A stretch of 64,000 bases of DNA from RPQJ01 sp963846315 (GCA_963846315.1 CAWJVM010000005.1:186001-250000); one strand, 5' to 3'; positions 16,778 through 25,027 are shown, numbered from the stretch's first letter. Translations and numbers: made by a program. The notes: generated by a model from the letters alone, not told the origin.

Positions 16778-17572
16778 TTATGACAATCCCGTGACGGTTG
16801 GTCGTGCCGGCCAGGCCACGTTGTCACGAATGTAGACCGGCAGCGCGTCGGCGGCCGCCACGCCTTCACCTCGCTGCAACATCCGTTCGCCGAGGCGTGC
16901 AATGGCATCGGCACGCGGATACACGCCAGCGTGGTAGCTGAGACCGGCGGATTCGAGCCGGGCCTGCAGCGCCGGATACGGGGGAATGCCGTTGCCCGCA
17001 AAGTGCAATACGCCCGGTGCGGGCTGCACGCGATCCGCGGGTCCGACGGTCTCCGCGTCCAGCAAGAGAGGAACCTCCGGGTCGCCCTGGTCGAACCGGT
17101 AGCAGCCCCAGTACACCTCTTTCATGCGGGCGTCGTTGCAGACGAGGACTCCGGCTCCCTCTCCCGCTACAGCGGGAGAGGGTTGGGGTGAGGGCTCGGA
17201 ACCCTCACCCGCGCTACGCGCGACCTCTCCCGCTGACGCGGGAGAGGTGAATCCGGTGAGATAAGCGACGGCGGCGAGACTCGATACCGGCGCAACGCGC
17301 AGGTCCGCACCATACGCCAGGCCCTGGATGACGCCCGCCGCGATCCGCAAGCCGGTGAAGCCACCCGGGCCGCGACCGAACGCCAGCCCATCGAGGTCCT
17401 TGAGCTTGCAGCCCGCCTCCGCCAGCAAGCCGTCGATCATCGGCAGGATCAGGTCGGCATGCCCGCGCTCGGTAATGGTGAATCGCTGGCGCAGTTCGCC
17501 ATCGGACCACAGCAGCGCCGCCGAGCACGCTTCGGTCGACGTGTCGATCGCGAGCACCCGCAGTCGGGTCAT
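16778..17572 (-). CDS. tsaB: tRNA threonylcarbamoyladenosine biosynthesis protein TsaB with internal repeat insertion
   Basis: TsaB is the inactive ASKHA-fold partner that scaffolds TsaD and TsaE in forming t6A37 in tRNA. The 264-residue protein begins LRVLAIDTSTEACSAALLW, then ERGHADLILPMIDGLL and FGRGPGGFTGLRIAAGVIQG, all typical. Residues about 107-140 (PASAGEVARSAGEGSEPSPQ and the following Pro/Ser/Gly-rich stretch) have no counterpart in TsaB. They are encoded by a copy of the window's palindromic repeat, inserted so that the frame stays open. After it the normal sequence resumes (GVLVCNDARMKEVYWGCYRF). The ATG at 17572 overlaps the stop of the helicase gene (ATGA), so the two are translationally coupled. 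Since t6A is normally essential, the protein is probably functional despite the insert. Confidence 0.93.
   Translation of the reverse strand: MTRLRVLAIDTSTEACSAALLWSDGELRQRFTITERGHADLILPMIDGLLAEAGCKLKDLDGLAFGRGPGGFTGLRIAAGVIQGLAYGADLRVAPVSSLAAVAYLTGFTSPASAGEVARSAGEGSEPSPQPSPAVAGEGAGVLVCNDARMKEVYWGCYRFDQGDPEVPLLLDAETVGPADRVQPAPGVLHFAGNGIPPYPALQARLESAGLSYHAGVYPRADAIARLGERMLQRGEGVAAADALPVYIRDNVAWPARPTVTGLS
16780..16796 (-). promoter_or_regulatory. Pho box upstream of phoB
   Basis: On the minus strand, CGTCAC and TGTCAT are spaced by 11 bases (CGTCAC, GGGAT, TGTCAT). This matches the PhoB tandem site and lies 53-69 bases before the phoB ATG. It overlaps the last codons of tsaB. Confidence 0.65.
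17157..17248. repeat. palindromic repeat element inserted within tsaB
   Basis: The 92-base element has three hairpins: CCCTCTCCCGC..GCGGGAGAGGG (17157-17182), GGGTGAGGG..CCCTCACCC (17186-17210), and, after a short GCGC..GCGC stem, ACCTCTCCCGC..GCGGGAGAGGT (17223-17248). It is flanked by the pentamer TCCGG at 17150-17154 and 17252-17256. The distance between these is 102 bases, a multiple of three, so removing one unit would restore an uninterrupted tsaB. Confidence 0.85.
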
Positions 17573-19503
17573 CCGAGTTTCTCGCGCAGAAAGGCCTGCA
17601 CGTCCTCGAGCGCGCGCGTGCGCCGCATCGGCGGCAGGCTGGTGATGAACTGTCGGCCATAGCCCTTCGTCACCAGGCGAGTATCGCAGAGCATCACCAC
17701 GCCACAGTCGGTTTCATCGCGAATCAGCCGGCCGACGCCCTGCTTCAGCGCAATCACCGCCTGGGGTACCTGCTCGTCGAAAAACGGATTGCCGCCCTGC
17801 TCGCGGATCGCTGCAAGCCGCGCCTTGAGCAGCGGATCGTCCGGTGCCGCAAACGGCAGCTTGTCGATGATCACGACGCTGAGGGCCTCGCCCTTCACGT
17901 CGATGCCCTCCCAGAAACTGCCGGTGCCGAGCAGCACGGCATTGCCGGCTTCCCGGAACGCGCGCAACAGGTGGTCGCGCGACGCACCGCCCTGGATCAG
18001 CACCGGGAACGGCGGCTTCTCGCCCCACAGCCGATAGAGTTCCTCGGCGCCTTCGCGCAGCCCGCGATGACTCGTGAACAGGATGAACGCACGACCGCCG
18101 CTCGCTTCGAGCACCGGCAACGCCGCGTTGATCACGTTGCGCGAATGGTCCGGCGCACCCGGCTCACCCAGCCCCTTGGGCAGGTACATCAGCGCCTGGT
18201 TGGCGAAATCGAACGGGCTTTCGAACCGCACGGTCGTTGCATGCTTCAGCCCGCTGCGACGCTTGAAGTGCGAAAAGTCGTCGCCCACGGCAAGCGTCGC
18301 GGACGTGAGAATCCAAGCGCACGGCTGCGTCTCCATCAGGGCAGAGAGCTGGCTCGCCACGTCGACGGGCGCGAAATGCGCGCTGACGTTGCGCGCGCTG
18401 GTTTCGGCCCAGCGCACGCCACCCGGTGCCTCCGCGGCCGTCAATGACTGCAGCCGGTCGGCGCTTTCCTCGAGTCGTTCCTGCAGGCGCTTGAACGCGG
18501 CCTGGCCGTCGGCGCCGAGCGGCGCGATCGCATCGGCCAGTTCCTTCGCGCGCGCGCCCAGTCCGTTCAGCGCTTCGAGCAGGCGGTCCGGCCACTGCGT
18601 GTGTTCGAGGCGCGCATCCTGGCCACCGGTGATCGCCAGCACGGCCGCGATCTGCGCATCCAGTCCGTTCAGTGCGCCATCGACGTTGCCAGCCATCTGC
18701 TGCGCCAGCAGCAACTCACCCGCCACGTCTTTCGACAGGTGGGTGAGCTGACGCGTGCTGACGCTGTAGCCCAGGAACTGCGCGGCGACGTCCGGCAACT
18801 GGTGGGCTTCGTCGATCACGATCGCGTCGGCACCGGGCAGCAGGTCGCCGAAGCCCTCGTCCTTGAGCACGAGGTCGGCCATCAGCAAGTAGTGGTTGAC
18901 GACGACGATGTCGGCCGCCTGCGCTTCGCGCCGCGCCGCAAGCACGAAACACTCCTCGAATTTTGGACAGTCGGCACCAAGGCAGTTCTCGCGCGTCGAC
19001 GTCACCCACGGCCACACCGGATCCTGTTCACCGATGCCGGGTAACTCTGCAATGTCGCCCCGCTTCGTCGTGTACGACCACGAACGGACCTTGGGCAACG
19101 CGGTCGCGACTTCCTTGCGCAACCCGCGGGCATAGGCCTGTTGCTCGGTCATGTCGAGCCGGTGACGGCACAGGTAATTGGCGCGTCCCTTGAGCAACGC
19201 GATGCGCACGGGTCGCCCGATCGCGGCACAGATCGTCGGCAGGTCACGATGGAACAGCTGGTCCTGCAACGCGCGCGTTCCCGTGGACACGATGACCTTG
19301 CGACCGGACAACAGGGCGGGTACCAGGTAAGCGAACGTCTTGCCCGTGCCGGTGCCGGCTTCGACCACCAGTTGCGTTCGCTCCTGCAGCGCGGCGGCCA
19401 CGTGCTCCGCCATCTCGATCTGCTGCGGCCGCGAGGAATAGCCCGGCAGTGTGCGGGCCAGCGGGCCGGCGGGACCCAGGATTTCGGCCAGGGGCATTGC
19501 CAT
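17569..19503 (-). CDS. ATP-dependent DNA helicase of the DinG/YoaA family
   Basis: This is an XPD-like superfamily 2 helicase of 644 residues acting 5' to 3' on damaged or replicating DNA. Visible motifs are Walker A (VVEAGTGTGKTFAYLVPALL), motif Ia (VIVSTGTRALQDQL), the DEAH box (ADAIVIDEAHQLPDVAAQFL) and motifs V/VI (VLLGTGSFWEGIDVKGEALS, KQGVGRLIRDETDCGVV). Four cysteines for an iron-sulfur cluster are present (NYLCRH, then NCLGADCPKFEECF). Length and motifs fit YoaA better than the longer DinG. The start is ATG 19503, just after the DUF11 gene stop (5 bp gap), and its end overlaps tsaB. Confidence 0.93.
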   Translation of the reverse strand: MAMPLAEILGPAGPLARTLPGYSSRPQQIEMAEHVAAALQERTQLVVEAGTGTGKTFAYLVPALLSGRKVIVSTGTRALQDQLFHRDLPTICAAIGRPVRIALLKGRANYLCRHRLDMTEQQAYARGLRKEVATALPKVRSWSYTTKRGDIAELPGIGEQDPVWPWVTSTRENCLGADCPKFEECFVLAARREAQAADIVVVNHYLLMADLVLKDEGFGDLLPGADAIVIDEAHQLPDVAAQFLGYSVSTRQLTHLSKDVAGELLLAQQMAGNVDGALNGLDAQIAAVLAITGGQDARLEHTQWPDRLLEALNGLGARAKELADAIAPLGADGQAAFKRLQERLEESADRLQSLTAAEAPGGVRWAETSARNVSAHFAPVDVASQLSALMETQPCAWILTSATLAVGDDFSHFKRRSGLKHATTVRFESPFDFANQALMYLPKGLGEPGAPDHSRNVINAALPVLEASGGRAFILFTSHRGLREGAEELYRLWGEKPPFPVLIQGGASRDHLLRAFREAGNAVLLGTGSFWEGIDVKGEALSVVIIDKLPFAAPDDPLLKARLAAIREQGGNPFFDEQVPQAVIALKQGVGRLIRDETDCGVVMLCDTRLVTKGYGRQFITSLPPMRRTRALEDVQAFLREKLG

Positions 19504-19508
19504 GCGGG

Positions 19509-20114
19509 TCAGGAAAACGTCGCGCGGAAGCGCAGCAGCGCAGTCGACGCCGGGCCCAGGGGTTTGCTGAGCACCCACCGGACATGCGTGTAGTCTTTCT
19601 CGAGCGGCTTGCGCTGTGCCTTCTTGCCGCCGCCCGCGGCACGGGCCAGCATTTCCGGCGTCGCGAACGACTTGCCGCCGTCGATCGAGAACTGCACCTC
19701 GGCGGCGGGACCGGTGGCCGAACCCCGCAGGTAATGCACGCCGAACGGCAGGCGCTTGGTGACGACGACGGCGTCCACCGCCTGTTTGCCCGGATTGCGC
19801 ACGCGCACCGTGTAGTGAACTTCATCGCCGGCATTCAGCCGCTCGGCCGGGATCCAGCGACGGATTTCCCGTCCGCCCGGGCCCGTGGACACGTCGAGCT
19901 TCTGCATTTCAATCGACGTTGCCAACGGACCGGATCCGGTGGCCGCGGCGACGCTGACCGTGTCGGCAGGCTCCTGCGCGAACGCCCTGCCCGCGGTACC
20001 CAGGGCCCAGAGGACGAACAGCACAGCAGCCACGAATGCCGCGCGCGACGGGCCGACGCTGCCGACGACACTGCGTGGCAACGGGGGTGCGGGTGCGTTC
20101 TGCAGGCTGGCCAT
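19509..20114 (-). CDS. secreted or membrane-anchored DUF11-like protein
   Basis: The 201-residue product has a long N-terminal region, one hydrophobic segment (AAFVAAVLFVLWALGTAGRAF) with a possible signal-peptidase site after AFA, and then a single beta-rich domain. In that domain, LNAGDEVHYTVRVRNPGKQA, VVVTKRLPFGVHYLRGSATG and VQFSIDGGKSFATPEML match the DUF11/conserved-repeat fold found in surface proteins. No enzyme motif is seen. The ATG at 20114 is chosen because the reading frame above it has no signal sequence. It is the first gene of the three-gene string with the helicase and tsaB, although a functional link is not obvious. Confidence 0.7.
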   Translation of the reverse strand: MASLQNAPAPPLPRSVVGSVGPSRAAFVAAVLFVLWALGTAGRAFAQEPADTVSVAAATGSGPLATSIEMQKLDVSTGPGGREIRRWIPAERLNAGDEVHYTVRVRNPGKQAVDAVVVTKRLPFGVHYLRGSATGPAAEVQFSIDGGKSFATPEMLARAAGGGKKAQRKPLEKDYTHVRWVLSKPLGPASTALLRFRATFS

Positions 20115-20250
20115 CGGGGGCGGACTCTGCGGGACCGGCGGATTCGAGGCAAGGGACAAACTGGCGGCGGATGCCGCGAAATGCCGTGTTCGAACCAGTG
20201 TTTCGGCCCGCCAAGGTGCCGTCCAGCCCAGGTTGGGCATTTCTACCGAT

Positions 20251-20279
20251 TTGACAGTTGTTTTCATCTGGACTATTGT
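20251..20279 (+). promoter_or_regulatory. sigma-70 promoter of the phasin gene
   Basis: A perfect -35 TTGACA (20251-20256) is followed after exactly 17 bases by TATTGT (20274-20279). It directs transcription toward the phasin ATG at 20333. Confidence 0.75.
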
Positions 20280-20307
20280 GCAATGCAGCAATGCTGCAAT
20301 GCAGCAG
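20279..20307 (+). promoter_or_regulatory. PhaR-like operator in the phasin leader
   Basis: Immediately after the -10 box the sequence is a run of TGC/GCA words that includes a perfect 15-base palindrome TGCTGCA-A-TGCAGCA (20292-20306). This contains CTGC-N3-GCAG, the kind of site reported for the polyhydroxyalkanoate repressor PhaR, which commonly represses phasin genes. PhaR itself is not in the window; the assignment is inferred. Confidence 0.5.
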
Positions 20308-20332
20308 TCCTAGACAACCCAAGGAGATCTCC

Positions 20333-20881
20333 ATGATCGTAGATATGCAGGAATACGTCGCCGAGGGCGGTGAGCTGCTCGTCGGCAAGGTTCGCAAGTT
20401 CCGCCGGAACTCCGTTGATTCCGTGCGCGAAGCCGTCACCGGCTCCGCCGAAACCCTGAAGGCCCTGAAGAGCCCTGTGCGCATGATCGCGCGCTCGGGC
20501 GTCAAGCTGACCACGGTCTCGCAGACGACCGTGCAGAGCCTGATCGAATTGCAGTCGGACGTCGTGACGTCCGCCCTGACCGAAGTCGCGCTGCGCCTCG
20601 AGCGCGCGACGCAGGCTGAGAACATCATTGAATTCGTGCGCGAGCAGATCGAGCTCACGCCGGCCACGCGGGCCCGCGTCGTCGAAGACGCGACCCGCGC
20701 GGTGACGATCTTCAAGACAGCTGGCCGCGACTTCCGCAACGTCGCCAAGCATGCCTACGTCAGCCTGGTCGAGAAGGCCGAGAAGGAAGCTGAGGCCCCG
20801 AAGGCCGCCGTGCGTCGCAAGACCGCTGCCGCCAAGCGCGCGGTCCGCAAGACCGTCAAGCGCGCCCGCAAGGCAGCTTAA
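20333..20881 (+). CDS. phasin family protein with a basic, histone-like tail
   Basis: Phasins coat polyhydroxyalkanoate granules. The 182-residue protein is predicted to be almost wholly helical (LLVGKVRKFRRNSVDSVREA, AETLKALKSPVRMIARSGVK, TTVQSLIELQSDVVTSALTE), as in the phasin domain. It ends in a Lys/Arg/Ala-rich tail (AAVRRKTAAAKRAVRKTVKR) that resembles the DNA-binding tails of PhaF/AlgP-like proteins. Such a protein could link granules to the nucleoid; this is inference. The ATG at 20333 has a strong AAGGAG. The gene is monocistronic, with its own promoter, operator-like palindrome and terminator. Confidence 0.75.
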   Translation: MIVDMQEYVAEGGELLVGKVRKFRRNSVDSVREAVTGSAETLKALKSPVRMIARSGVKLTTVSQTTVQSLIELQSDVVTSALTEVALRLERATQAENIIEFVREQIELTPATRARVVEDATRAVTIFKTAGRDFRNVAKHAYVSLVEKAEKEAEAPKAAVRRKTAAAKRAVRKTVKRARKAA

Positions 20882-20964
20882 CTCTCTGATTTCGGACGAA
20901 AGCCGGGCCCGCACCGTCTCTTAATACCAAGACGCGGACCCTGGCCACCGGTCTCCCCCTGATT

Positions 20965-20992
20965 GCGCCCTCCCCGGAGGGCGCTTTTTTTT
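20965..20992 (+). terminator. intrinsic terminator after the phasin gene
   Basis: GCGCCCTCC pairs with GGAGGGCGC across a minimal loop and is followed by eight T residues. It lies 84 bases after the phasin stop. Confidence 0.9.
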
Positions 20993-21088
20993 GGTGCGTA
21001 CTTTCCCGAACGCTGCGTTTGCGTCGCAACGCAGCGCCGCAGGGGGTCGGGCGGCTATAATTCGGGGACTGTGAAAGAAGGTCCTTTA

Positions 21089-22834
21089 ATGACTACGAAT
21101 ACATCCCTGCGTGCCTGGGTTGAGCAGACCGCAAAACTCACGCAACCCGACCACGTCCACTGGTGCAACGGCTCGGACATCGAACGCGACGAACTGGTGC
21201 AGCGGATGCTCGGCACCGGCGACCTGATCGAGCTCAACCAGGCCACGTTTCCCAACTGCTACCTGCACCGCTCGAATCCGTCGGATGTCGCGCGCGTCGA
21301 GCACCTCACCTTCATCTGCACGCCGCAGAAAGAAGACGCGGGTCCGAACAACAACTGGATGGACCCGGCCGCCGGTCACAAGACCATCGACGCGCTGTTC
21401 GACGGCTGCATGAAAGGCCGCACGATGTACGTCGTGCCCTACTGCATGGGCCCGATCAACTCGCCCTATTCGCGCTGTGGCGTCGAAATCACCGACAGCC
21501 CGTACGTCGTGCTCAACATGCGGATCATGACCCGCATGGGCGCGCCGGCGCTGCACCGGATCGAGAAGGACGGCACCTTCGTCAAGGGCCTGCACTCGAT
21601 TGGCGACCTCGATCCCGACAAGCGCTTCATCATGCATTTCCCCGAGGAGCTTTCGATCAAGAGCATCGGCTCCGGTTACGGCGGCAACGCGCTGCTCGGC
21701 AAGAAGTGCCACGCGCTGCGCATCGCGAGTTTCCAGGCACGCACGGAAGGCTGGCTTGCAGAACACATGCTGATCGTCGGCATGGAGAACCCGCGCGGCG
21801 AAGTGCATTACGTGCTTGGCGCGTTCCCGTCGGCCTGCGGCAAGACCAACCTCGGCATGCTGATCCCACCGGACACGATGCCGGGCTGGAAGGTCTGGAC
21901 GATTGGCGAGGACATCGCCTGGCTGCACGTGGGCAGCGATGGTCGCCTGCGCGCGATCAACCCCGAGGCGGGTTTCTTCGGCGTGGTGCCGGGCACCAGC
22001 CCGAAGACCAACCGCAACGCCTACGAGATGATCCATCACGACACCATCTTCACCAACGTGGCGCTGACGGCCGACAACGAGCCGTGGTGGGAAGGCCGCA
22101 CGTCGGGCACGCCGGTCATCGACTGGCAAGGCAAGCCGTACGACAAGGCGACCGCGAAGACGCCGGCGGCGCATCCGAATTCACGCTTCACCGTCTCGGC
22201 GAAGCAGAACCCCGCCTACTCGCACCTGATGGAGCACCCGGAAGGCGTGCCGATCTCGGCCATCCTGTTCGGTGGCCGCCGCCGCGAAGTGGCCCCGCTG
22301 GTGTACGAAGCCCGCGACTGGGCGCACGGCGTGATGGTCGGTGCCGGCATGGCCTCGGAGACGACTGCCGCGGCCGTGGGCCAGGTGGGCGTGGTCCGCC
22401 GGGACTCGATGGCGATGAAACCGTTCTGCGGCTACAACTTCGCGGATTACTGGTCGCACTGGCTGAGTTTCGAGGGCCGCGCCAAGCAGCTGCCGAAGAT
22501 CTACCACGTCAACTGGTTCCGCCAGGACAAGGACGGCAAGTTCCTGTGGCCGGGCTTCGGCGACAACCTGCGCGTGCTGTCCTGGATCGTCGATCGGTGC
22601 GAAGGCCGTGCGCAGGCCCGGGAGACGCCGATCGGCTTCCTGCCGCGCCCCGAGGACATCGACCTCAAGGGCCTGAGCCTGCCCGAGTCGTCGCTGCACC
22701 AGTTGCTCGACCTCGACACCGCCGCCTGGCACGTCGAGATCGACGACATCGGCAAGTACCTCGACAGCTACGGCGCCCGGATGCCGGCGGAGCTCAAAGA
22801 GCAGTGCCAGCAGGTGAAGGAAGCGCTCGGCTAG
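21089..22834 (+). CDS. pckG: phosphoenolpyruvate carboxykinase (GTP)
   Basis: PckG converts oxaloacetate and GTP to phosphoenolpyruvate, CO2 and GDP, the first committed step of gluconeogenesis. The 581-residue protein shows the GTP-type PEPCK signatures: the substrate-binding YVVPYCMGPINSPYSRCGVE, the P-loop-like FPSACGKTNLGML (about residues 245-257, with the reactive Cys), IGEDIAWLHVGSDGRLRAIN, and near the C-terminus FCGYNFADYWSHWLSF and NWFRQDKDGKFLWPGFGDN. The ATG at 21089 has AGAAGG upstream. The presence of the GTP enzyme rather than the ATP enzyme is seen in only part of the proteobacteria. Confidence 0.97.
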   Translation: MTTNTSLRAWVEQTAKLTQPDHVHWCNGSDIERDELVQRMLGTGDLIELNQATFPNCYLHRSNPSDVARVEHLTFICTPQKEDAGPNNNWMDPAAGHKTIDALFDGCMKGRTMYVVPYCMGPINSPYSRCGVEITDSPYVVLNMRIMTRMGAPALHRIEKDGTFVKGLHSIGDLDPDKRFIMHFPEELSIKSIGSGYGGNALLGKKCHALRIASFQARTEGWLAEHMLIVGMENPRGEVHYVLGAFPSACGKTNLGMLIPPDTMPGWKVWTIGEDIAWLHVGSDGRLRAINPEAGFFGVVPGTSPKTNRNAYEMIHHDTIFTNVALTADNEPWWEGRTSGTPVIDWQGKPYDKATAKTPAAHPNSRFTVSAKQNPAYSHLMEHPEGVPISAILFGGRRREVAPLVYEARDWAHGVMVGAGMASETTAAAVGQVGVVRRDSMAMKPFCGYNFADYWSHWLSFEGRAKQLPKIYHVNWFRQDKDGKFLWPGFGDNLRVLSWIVDRCEGRAQARETPIGFLPRPEDIDLKGLSLPESSLHQLLDLDTAAWHVEIDDIGKYLDSYGARMPAELKEQCQQVKEALG

Positions 22835-22846
22835 CGCCGAGCGCAG

Positions 22847-22976
22847 GGGATAGGGGTTAGGGGTTAGTCGGAAGTTCGCACTGGACCGACACTTCATCGC
22901 TCCGCCGCAGGTACTGAGCCGATATTTCAGGCTTCAACAGCACCTCCGACTAACCCCTATCCCCTAACCCCTTAGC
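22847..22976. repeat. GGGGTTA/GGGGATA inverted repeat between convergent pckG and cyclase gene
   Basis: The left arm reads GGGGATAGGGGTTAGGGGTTA and the right arm ends CTAACCCCTATCCCCTAACC. The inner flanks are GTCGGAAGT on the left and CCTCCGAC on the right, nearly the same as in the copy after dapD, although the central sequence differs and is longer (about 80 bases). It occupies the whole gap between two convergent genes. Confidence 0.85.
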
Positions 22977-22985
22977 TCGAGGACG

Positions 22986-23894
22986 TCAGTCCTCGAGCGA
23001 GAACCGGATCACGTCCGCCGCAGTCGGGTCCGGCAATTTGCCGAGCCCGATGCAACCCTCGCCATGCAGCGCGACGGAATCCCGCCGCACGAACGATTCC
23101 TTGCCGTCCGCATGCAGCACGAAGGTGCCGTTCGTGCTCTGGTCGATGAGCAGGAAGCGGCCCCGCACCAGTTCGATCTTGGCGTGCAGGCGTGAAATCA
23201 GCGCGCCTCTCTGCACCACGCTGTTTTCCTCGGCCCGACCCATCGTGATTTCGTTGCGGGCATCGTCGAGCACGATCTCGGTGTTGCGATGCCGCACGCG
23301 CACGCGTCGCGCGCCATGCATGCCGCCCATCGCGATCGACGGCAGCATGCTGGTCGCGTCCTCCTGTTGCCACAGGATCTCGTAGAGCTCCATCTCCTCG
23401 TTGAGGCCACGCAGCGAGGTGATGTCCACGCGGCGTGAGACGGCGCGCCACTCGGGCGAACAGCGGCGCAGTGAGTCCGCCGAGAGAATGATCTGGCCGG
23501 CCTTGGCCTGGCTGGTCATGCGGTTGGCGGTGTGCACCGACGCGCCGAAGATGTCCTTGTTTTCGAGCACGGCCGGCCCGAAGTGACAGCCGATGCGGAT
23601 CGCGACGTGCTGGCCCTGCACGAGGAGCTCGGGGCGGGCGCCGATGTCCTGCTGCATCTCGCCACCGGCGTTCACGGCGTCGTCGACGGTCGGGAAGATC
23701 GCGAGGATCTCGTCGCCGATGGTCTTGATGACCGTGCCGCGGTTGCGCCCGGTCGCCTCGCGCATGATCTCGACGCAGAGCTGGATCAGCTCGCGCGCAC
23801 GCTGGTCGCCGAGCAGCTCGTACAGGCGAGTGCTGCCCACGACATCGGCGAAGAGGACGGCGACTTCCGTCTCGGTACTGGTCACGCTCGGCAA
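22986..23894 (-). CDS. class III adenylate/guanylate cyclase with C-terminal FHA domain
   Basis: The 302-residue soluble protein joins a class III nucleotide cyclase domain (about residues 8-180) to an FHA phosphothreonine-binding domain (about 200-295). Cyclase motifs are VAVLFADVVGSTRLYELLG (first metal Asp), VIKTIGDEILAIFPTV (second metal Asp and the purine-contacting Lys), RIGCHFGPAV and GASVHTANRM. The usual transition-state Asn of the VN-x3-R motif is His here, while the Arg is kept. FHA motifs are NEITMGRAEENSVV, ISRLHAKIELVRG and LIDQSTNGTFV. The start is TTG 23894, with GTG 23885 as an alternative. It follows dusA by 113 bp on the same strand but has its own likely promoter. Confidence 0.88.
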   Translation of the reverse strand: MPSVTSTETEVAVLFADVVGSTRLYELLGDQRARELIQLCVEIMREATGRNRGTVIKTIGDEILAIFPTVDDAVNAGGEMQQDIGARPELLVQGQHVAIRIGCHFGPAVLENKDIFGASVHTANRMTSQAKAGQIILSADSLRRCSPEWRAVSRRVDITSLRGLNEEMELYEILWQQEDATSMLPSIAMGGMHGARRVRVRHRNTEIVLDDARNEITMGRAEENSVVQRGALISRLHAKIELVRGRFLLIDQSTNGTFVLHADGKESFVRRDSVALHGEGCIGLGKLPDPTAADVIRFSLED

Positions 23895-23941
23895 AACCCC
23901 TGGGCGCCCGTGGCGGGCAGATGGACCCGACTCGACTTTAC

Positions 23942-23947
23942 ATTATA
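23942..23947 (-). promoter_or_regulatory. putative -10 box for the cyclase-FHA gene
   Basis: The minus strand reads TATAAT, a perfect -10 hexamer, 48-53 bases before the cyclase start in an otherwise GC-rich gap. The matching -35 region (ACTGGG) is poor, so an activator may be needed. Confidence 0.45.
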
Positions 23948-24007
23948 TCCAGTGTGGCCCGTCGCCCAGTGGCGGCATGTACAGGCCGGGGGGCGCCGGC
24001 AGGATCG

Positions 24008-25027
24008 CTAGGCCGCCTCACGGAACATCCGCAGCGAGTCCCGCAGGACGTCGGCGCCGGCACCGGGCAGGATCGCGTGCTCCGTCAGGTAGCGGCGCCA
24101 GGCGCGGGCGTTCGGCAGCCCCGCGAAGAGCCCCTGGACGTGACGCAGCATCAACGGCAATCGATGACCGGACCCGAGCATGCGATCGACGTACTCGGCG
24201 TAGCGTTCCACCACCTCCTCGCGCGCAGGCGGCATGAAACCAGGGCCGAGGAATTGCGCGTCGAGTTCCGCGAGCAGGTACGGCTCGTGATAAATCTGCC
24301 GGCCGAGCATCACGCCATCGAACTTCGGCAACCAGGCGCCGACCTCGCGCGCAGTCTTGAGGCCGCCGTTCAGGATCACCGTGAGTTCCGGGTGCTCGCG
24401 CTTGAGTCGCTCCGGCACGTCATAGCGCAGTGGCGGGATCTCGCGGTTCTCTTTCGGCGTGAGCCCCTGCAGGATGGCGTTGCGGGCGTGCACGACGAAG
24501 ACGTCGACGCCCGCCTTCTGCACGGCCAGCACGAACCACTCGAAGAAACCGTAGTCCTCGAGTTCATCGATGCCGATCCGGCATTTCACGGTGACGGGGA
24601 TGCTCACCGCCTCGCGCATGGCGATCATGCACTCGGCCACGATCTCGGGCTCGGCCATCAGGCACGCGCCGAAACTGCCACTCTGCACGCGCTCGCTCGG
24701 GCAGCCGACATTCAAGTTGATCTCGTAGTAGCCGTACTGCTCGCCAATCTTCGCGGCCTTGGCGAGCAACTTCGGATCGGAACCGCCAAGCTGCAGCGCG
24801 ACCGGATGCTCGAAGTGGTCGAACCCCAGCAGGCGGTCGAGGTGGCCGTGAACCAGCGCGTGCGCGGTCACCATTTCCGTGTACAGCAGCGAACGCGGAC
24901 TCAACAGCCGCAGCAGGTAGCGGCAGTGCCGATCGGTGTAGTCCATCATCGGCGCCACGCAAAGGCGACGGTCGAGTGTCGGCCGCGATAAGGAACTGGC
25001 AGGAACGAGCGATGGAAGCAAGGGCAC
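24008..25027 (-). CDS. dusA: tRNA-dihydrouridine(20/20a) synthase
   Basis: DusA reduces uridines 20 and 20a in the tRNA D-loop using FMN and NADPH. The 339-residue protein has the FMN-binding TIM barrel start LCVAPMMDYTDRHCRYLLRL, the motif EINLNVGCPSERVQSGSFGACLM with the catalytic Cys, VTVKCRIGID, FVVHARNAILQGLTPKENRE, typical of DusA rather than DusB or DusC, and VILNGGLKT / GVMLGRQIYHEPYLL. The start is a GTG at 25027. It is transcribed in the same direction as the giant autotransporter gene, which ends 75 bp upstream of it. Confidence 0.95.
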   Translation of the reverse strand: MPLLPSLVPASSLSRPTLDRRLCVAPMMDYTDRHCRYLLRLLSPRSLLYTEMVTAHALVHGHLDRLLGFDHFEHPVALQLGGSDPKLLAKAAKIGEQYGYYEINLNVGCPSERVQSGSFGACLMAEPEIVAECMIAMREAVSIPVTVKCRIGIDELEDYGFFEWFVLAVQKAGVDVFVVHARNAILQGLTPKENREIPPLRYDVPERLKREHPELTVILNGGLKTAREVGAWLPKFDGVMLGRQIYHEPYLLAELDAQFLGPGFMPPAREEVVERYAEYVDRMLGSGHRLPLMLRHVQGLFAGLPNARAWRRYLTEHAILPGAGADVLRDSLRMFREAA

